Source of the DNA: Georgenia daeguensis
GTDB lineage: Bacteria > Actinomycetota > Actinomycetes > Actinomycetales > Actinomycetaceae
Length of the DNA: 64,000 nucleotides
Direction of reading: 5' to 3'
Assembly (NCBI RefSeq): GCF_039537705.1
Contig: NZ_BAABBA010000007.1
Span: 1-64,000 of the forward strand
Shown here: one piece after another, positions 60,382-64,000 of the stretch
Layout: the number at the start of each line of letters is the position of its first letter
Numbering within the stretch: position 1 is the stretch's first letter
Made by a program: the position numbers and the translations under genes
The notes under the pieces: generated by a model
What the model saw: only the letters and a program-made list of their open reading frames with translations
What the model was told of the DNA's origin: nothing
Databases searched by the model: none

Positions 60382-61776
60382 CTAGGCCGGGACGATGTTC
60401 TGGTTGAGGTGGAACAGGTTCTTGGGGTCCCACAGGGTCTTCAGGCGCTGCAGCCGTCCGTACTTTTCCTCGCCGTAGGCGCGGCGCACCCGGCCCTCGC
60501 CCTCGGTCATCAGGAAGTTGGTGTAGGCACCGACGCCGTGCGGCTCGAGAGCGTCCCACAGCTCGTGCACCCACTCGCGCTCCGCCGCATGCTCCTCGGC
60601 GGTGAGAGCGTTGCCGTTGATGTTCACCGTGTGGGTGGCGTGCCGCCCCGAGAAGGCGGTGGCGTCGTCGTCGACGCGGGAGGGTGCGCCGTCGCCGACG
60701 TGGAAGTAGTTGAAGGAGCTGATCGGAGATCGGATCCGGGCGGCGTGGTCGGCGAACAGGTCGATGATCTCGTCGGTGAGCGGACCGATGTCGCAGGACC
60801 GGAAGTAGTAGTGCCAGCCGCGCTCGAAGGAGGGGTCGAACGTCGCCTGGTGGATGACGAACGGCTTGGGCCGGCACAGGTCGAGGAGCGGGGTGCCGAC
60901 GCGCCGCAGCGGGGCGACGTAACGTTCGCCGTCGTCCGGGTCGCCGGCCCAGCACACGAAGACCACGGTCACGTGGCGTCCCTGCATCTCGGGGGGGACC
61001 ACCGGGAGCGTGGGCGCGCGGCGGTGCCCCGCGATCGTCCCCAGGTCCTCGGGCGCTCCGGCGATCCACCCCCGGTAGAACCGCAGCACCTCTGCCGTCT
61101 GCTCGACCGGCCAGAAGATCGGTCCGGCGAGCACGGTGGGGCCGACGTCGGAGAGCCGGTACTCGAACTCCGTCACGACGCCGAAGTTGCCGCCCCCGCC
61201 GCGCACGCCCCAGAAGAGGTCGCGGTTCTCGTCCTCGCTCGCGTGCACGAGCTCTCCGCCGGCGGTGACGAGGTCCACGGACAGGAGCTGGTCGAGGGTG
61301 AGCCCGTGACGGCGGGTGAGCCAGCCGATGCCGCCGCCCAGGGTGAGTCCCGCGATGCCGGTGTGCGTCACGATGCCGGACGGCACGGCGGTCCCGAAGG
61401 CCTGCGTCTCCCGGTCGAGCTCGCCGAGCAGCACCCCCGCCTGCGCCCGGACGGTGCGCGCGGCCGGGTCGACCCGCGTGCCGCGCATGGGGGAGAGGTC
61501 CACGACGATGCCGTCGTCGCAGGTGGACAGGCCGGGGAAGCTGTGCCCGCCGCCACGGACGGCCACGGTCAGGCCCGTGTCCCGCGCGACGTGGAGGGCG
61601 GCGATGACGTCCGCCACCCCGGCGCACCGGGCGATGACGGCCGGGCGGCGGTCGATGGCGCCGTTCCACACGTGGCGGTGCTGCTCGTAGCCCGGGTCGC
61701 CCGGGAGGAGAACCTCCCCCCGGAAGCCGTTCGTCAGGCCCGAAAGATCCGCCGGTGTGACGGTGGCGGTGCCCAT
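60382..61776 (-). CDS. FAD-linked oxidase, berberine-bridge (BBE) type
   Basis: A 464-residue flavoprotein. The N-terminal FAD-binding PP-loop includes AVRGGGHSFPGLSTCDDGIV, where H78 is the usual 8-alpha-histidyl link to FAD. GIVTHTGIAGLTLGGGIGWLTRRHGL follows, and the C-terminal BBE motif is near the end (YGEEKYGRLQRLKTLWDPKNLFHLNQNI). No second flavin-linking cysteine is evident, so binding is probably mono-covalent. The substrate could be a sugar, alcohol or antibiotic. It lies between thiL and rpmB where related genomes usually have no gene, so it may be an insertion. Confidence 0.9.
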   Translation of the reverse strand: MGTATVTPADLSGLTNGFRGEVLLPGDPGYEQHRHVWNGAIDRRPAVIARCAGVADVIAALHVARDTGLTVAVRGGGHSFPGLSTCDDGIVVDLSPMRGTRVDPAARTVRAQAGVLLGELDRETQAFGTAVPSGIVTHTGIAGLTLGGGIGWLTRRHGLTLDQLLSVDLVTAGGELVHASEDENRDLFWGVRGGGGNFGVVTEFEYRLSDVGPTVLAGPIFWPVEQTAEVLRFYRGWIAGAPEDLGTIAGHRRAPTLPVVPPEMQGRHVTVVFVCWAGDPDDGERYVAPLRRVGTPLLDLCRPKPFVIHQATFDPSFERGWHYYFRSCDIGPLTDEIIDLFADHAARIRSPISSFNYFHVGDGAPSRVDDDATAFSGRHATHTVNINGNALTAEEHAAEREWVHELWDALEPHGVGAYTNFLMTEGEGRVRRAYGEEKYGRLQRLKTLWDPKNLFHLNQNIVPA

Positions 61777-61892
61777 TCCGACCTCCCTGCCAAGGGTGGT
61801 CCGACAATCTTCCGCCGCGGCCGACGCGGCGACAAGGGGTTGGGCCGGCGGGCGGCAGGAGAGCTCGGGCCACGAACCGTGGGCAAGCGAAA

Positions 61893-61922
61893 GGCCGCCG
61901 TCCCCGGACGGGGAGGGCGGCC
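61893..61922 (-). terminator. rpmB terminator
   Basis: GGCCGCCGTCCCC (61893-61905) pairs with GGGGAGGGCGGCC (61910-61922), one mismatch, 31 bases past the rpmB stop; on the minus strand TTTCGC follows. Confidence 0.75.
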
Positions 61923-61952
61923 TCAAGCGGTGCGCGTCGCCGCGCGGGTGCG

Positions 61953-62144
61953 TCAGACGGCGCGGGTGACCTTGTCGGCCTTGAGGCACGAGGTGCACAC
62001 GTTCACGCGCTTCGGGGCGCCGTTGACGAGGGCGCGCACGCGCTGGATGTTCGGGTTCCAACGGCGGCTGGTCCGCACGTGGGAGTGCGAGACGCTCTTG
62101 CCGAAGCTCGGGCGCTTGCCGCAGACGTCGCAGGTGGCAGCCAC
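61953..62144 (-). CDS. rpmB: 50S ribosomal protein L28
   Basis: A 63-residue L28: AATCDVCGKRPSFGKSVSHSHVRTSRRWNPNIQRVR ... VCTSCLKADKVTRAV. Both CxxC pairs are present (CDVC and CTSC), so this is the zinc-binding form; actinobacteria often also carry a zinc-independent paralogue elsewhere. GTG start behind AGGAGAA. It is divergent from the DAK2 gene. Confidence 0.95.
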   Translation of the reverse strand: MAATCDVCGKRPSFGKSVSHSHVRTSRRWNPNIQRVRALVNGAPKRVNVCTSCLKADKVTRAV

Positions 62145-62445
62145 GGTCGTTCTCCTGATCTTCTCGCTGACGCACAGCCGGGAGGCGGTGCGTGATGTCG
62201 GTGAGCCCGAAGATGGAGGCGGACGCCTGCCGGGTCGGGCAACCTGGCAAGAGTACCCGAGAAATCGCCGGAGGCTCAAACGGCCGGGGCCCGGGCCGGG
62301 GTGGCGTCCGCCACAGAGCGAGCTGCCGGGACCGATCCGGCCACGTTCCCACAGCGGTACCGGCCCGTGTGGGCGACGGCGGATAACCTGAGGATCGTAG
62401 AGGACCGGCACCGGGCCGGTCCGCGGGAGCCGCCGAGGGGAGTCC
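62145..62445. other. divergent promoter region, rpmB and DAK2
   Basis: This 301-base gap has no gene I can support. A TACTCT hexamer on the minus strand (plus-strand 62252-62257) could be the rpmB -10, with TTGAGC 19 bases upstream of it. GGATAACCT near 62383 is a possible -10 for the rightward gene. Confidence 0.4.
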
Positions 62446-64000
62446 GTGGTCGCCACCCTCGCCGAGCTCGACGCCGCCGCCGTCCGCCGATGGTTCGAGC
62501 ACGCGCTGCGGTCGCTGCTGCTCGTGCGCGACGAGATCGATCGCCTCAACGTCTTCCCGGTGCCGGACTCCGACACCGGGACGAACCTCGTCCTCACCCT
62601 CGCCGGGGCCGCCGAGGCCGTGCGGCCGCTGGGCCCGGACGCCGATCTGACGGCCCTCACCCGCGCCGCCGCCGACGGCGCCCTGCTCGGCGCCCGGGGA
62701 AACTCGGGCATCATCGTCGGCCAGTGCCTCCAGGCCCTCGCGGCGACCTTCGCGGGACGCGCCTCGGCCGGGCCCGGCCCCGTGGCCGCCGGTCTTGACG
62801 CGGCCGCCGCGCAGGCGCGGGAAGCGGTGGGCCGGCCCGTGGAGGGCACCATCCTGACCGTCGCACGCGCCGCGGCCGTCGCCGCCGCCGGTGCCGCGGA
62901 CGAGGGCGGCGACCTCGAGTCGGTCGTCCGGGCGGCGGGCCTGGCGGCGCGGGACGCCCTCGCGGAGACCCGCGGGGCGTTCGGCGGAGCCGGCGTCGAC
63001 GCCGGTGGCGTGGGGTACGTCGTGCTGCTCACCGCGCTGCTCGACGTCGTGACCGCCACCGGCGACGCCGGGACCGCCCGCGCCGAACGGGTCACCACGT
63101 TCCTCGCCCGGCTCGGCACGAGACCGGCCGCGGGCGAGCGGGCGCCCGAGGAGCCCGCCGAGGAGCCGGTCAACGGGCCGGCGCCGGGGGAGCCCACCGA
63201 GGAGCCGGCCCTCGGGCCGCGGCCCGAGGACGACGGTGCCGGCGCGTTCGAGGTCATGTACGTGCTGCACGCCGGTGCGGACCGGGCCGCGGCGGTACGG
63301 GAAGGCCTGCAGCGCACGGGGCACTCGGTCGCCGTCGTCGGCGGAGAGCACCTGTGGCAGGTGCACGTGCACACGGACGATCCGGCCGCAGCCCTCGCCG
63401 GCCCGGGCGAGATGGCGCAGGTCTGCGTCCGGCTCGTGCGGCGGGACCCGGTGCGCGTCGGCGTCGTGGCCTGCACCCGCGCCCCCGGGCTGCTCGAGCA
63501 CCTGGCGCGCGCCGGGGCGGCGGCGGTTCTCGACCCGGACGCCGCCACCGTGGTCCGGGCGGCCACCGACACGCTCGCCGGGGAGGTCCTCGTGCTGCCG
63601 TGCGACGAGCCCGCGGCGCAGGCCGCCCGCACGGCGGCGGGGCACGACGGCCGCTCCGCGCCGCACCGGGCCCGCCCCGTGCGTCTTCACGTCGCGCCAC
63701 CCGCGGACGACCTGCTCGTCCTCGCCGCGGCCACGGAGGTCGGTGGCGCCCTCGTCAACGACCTCGACGACGCGCGCCGGCGCGCGGACGACGCGCGCGC
63801 CCGGATGCGGTCCCGGGCGGTGCCGCTCACGGGGGACGGGGCGGTGCGCGACGCCCTGGAGAGCTTGCTCGTCCCCGGGGACGAGCTGGTGACCGCCGTC
63901 GTCGGGGCGGGGGCGGGCGCCGGTACCGGGTCGGAGGTCCGCGCGGCGGTGGCCGCGCTCGCGCCGGCCGCGGAGGTCGTCGTCGTCGACGGGGGACAGT
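62446..64000 (+). CDS. DAK2/FakA-like kinase domain protein (cut by window end)
   Basis: At least 518 residues; no stop before the window edge. The N-terminal DhaL/DAK2 domain has the Mg-ATP motif NVFPVPDSDTGTNLVLTL (D41, D43), LLGARGNSGIIVGQ and RPVEGTILTVARAAA. After a Pro/Glu-rich linker (~230-265) comes the second FakA-type domain (FEVMYVLHAG ... WQVHVHTDDPAAAL) and a C-terminal DegV-like part. Firmicute FakA phosphorylates fatty acids bound by FakB; the actinobacterial role is less certain. GTG start behind GAGGGGAG. In relatives recG follows, so it is expected just outside the window. Confidence 0.9.
   Translation, partial: MVATLAELDAAAVRRWFEHALRSLLLVRDEIDRLNVFPVPDSDTGTNLVLTLAGAAEAVRPLGPDADLTALTRAAADGALLGARGNSGIIVGQCLQALAATFAGRASAGPGPVAAGLDAAAAQAREAVGRPVEGTILTVARAAAVAAAGAADEGGDLESVVRAAGLAARDALAETRGAFGGAGVDAGGVGYVVLLTALLDVVTATGDAGTARAERVTTFLARLGTRPAAGERAPEEPAEEPVNGPAPGEPTEEPALGPRPEDDGAGAFEVMYVLHAGADRAAAVREGLQRTGHSVAVVGGEHLWQVHVHTDDPAAALAGPGEMAQVCVRLVRRDPVRVGVVACTRAPGLLEHLARAGAAAVLDPDAATVVRAATDTLAGEVLVLPCDEPAAQAARTAAGHDGRSAPHRARPVRLHVAPPADDLLVLAAATEVGGALVNDLDDARRRADDARARMRSRAVPLTGDGAVRDALESLLVPGDELVTAVVGAGAGAGTGSEVRAAVAALAPAAEVVVVDGGQ

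Overview
The window is chromosomal DNA from a very GC-rich actinobacterium, most likely Micrococcales; a Georgenia/Bogoriellaceae-like source is a guess from gene order and protein flavour. The evidence is the pervasive G/C third positions, mycothiol-type DinB folds, the block leuCD / murA / plsC / gpsA / ddl / DUF3515 / thiL / rpmB / dak2, and many genes whose start codon lies 6-8 bases after a TANNNT -10 box (leaderless transcripts). I see no prophage, insertion sequence, CRISPR array or transposase. It is core chromosome with small actinobacterial accessory genes between conserved blocks.

Layout. 1-170: end of an rrn operon (5S rRNA plus terminator). 530-19350: branched-chain amino acid region with ilvD, ilvBNC, leuB, ilvE and cimA. 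It is interleaved with a three-gene unit of unknown function (2536-5647), an AspT/YidE-type transporter, a pterin dehydratase-glyoxalase fusion, a twin HD-GYP/LuxR regulator and an MFS transporter. 19480-30400: lipoate ligase, YggS, an EEP-fold nuclease, an orphan nucleotidyltransferase, a radical SAM/SPASM protein, a HhH-GPD glycosylase, a USP-crcB-crcB operon, and a helicase-ybaK-pentapeptide operon. 30560-44700: transporters (two AGCS symporters, an APC permease, a DUF418-like membrane protein), FAH hydrolase, MalY-like lyase, gltX and small accessory genes. 44900-46000: tRNA-Gln and two identical tRNA-Glu genes. 46300-64000: iclR/leuCD divergent pair, murA, plsC-gpsA, dodecin, lipoproteins, a Cys/Met lyase, ddl, DUF3515, thiL, a berberine-bridge-type oxidase, rpmB, and a DAK2/FakA-like gene cut by the window edge.

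How the genes work together. IlvB/N, IlvC, IlvD and IlvE make Val/Ile/Leu precursors and perform the final transamination. CimA supplies 2-oxobutyrate from pyruvate via citramalate, sharing LeuC/D and LeuB with the leucine branch; leuA is not in the window. Control appears to use two mechanisms. Peptide-leader attenuators precede ilvB (leader with Val-Val-Leu) and cimA (leader with Leu-Ile-Ile). A divergent IclR regulator sits against leuCD with a 7-5-7 inverted repeat between overlapping promoters.

The best candidate for something undescribed is the translationally coupled trio at 2536-5647: a P-loop NTPase, an ABC-exporter-shaped protein whose nucleotide-binding domain has lost every catalytic motif, and a DUF4177 protein, preceded by a nested hairpin in the 5' leader. 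Other recurring oddities are unrelated short tandem-repeat arrays in many intergenic gaps, an 82-base palindrome at 55033-55114, and leader peptides that themselves appear to begin at the transcript 5' end.
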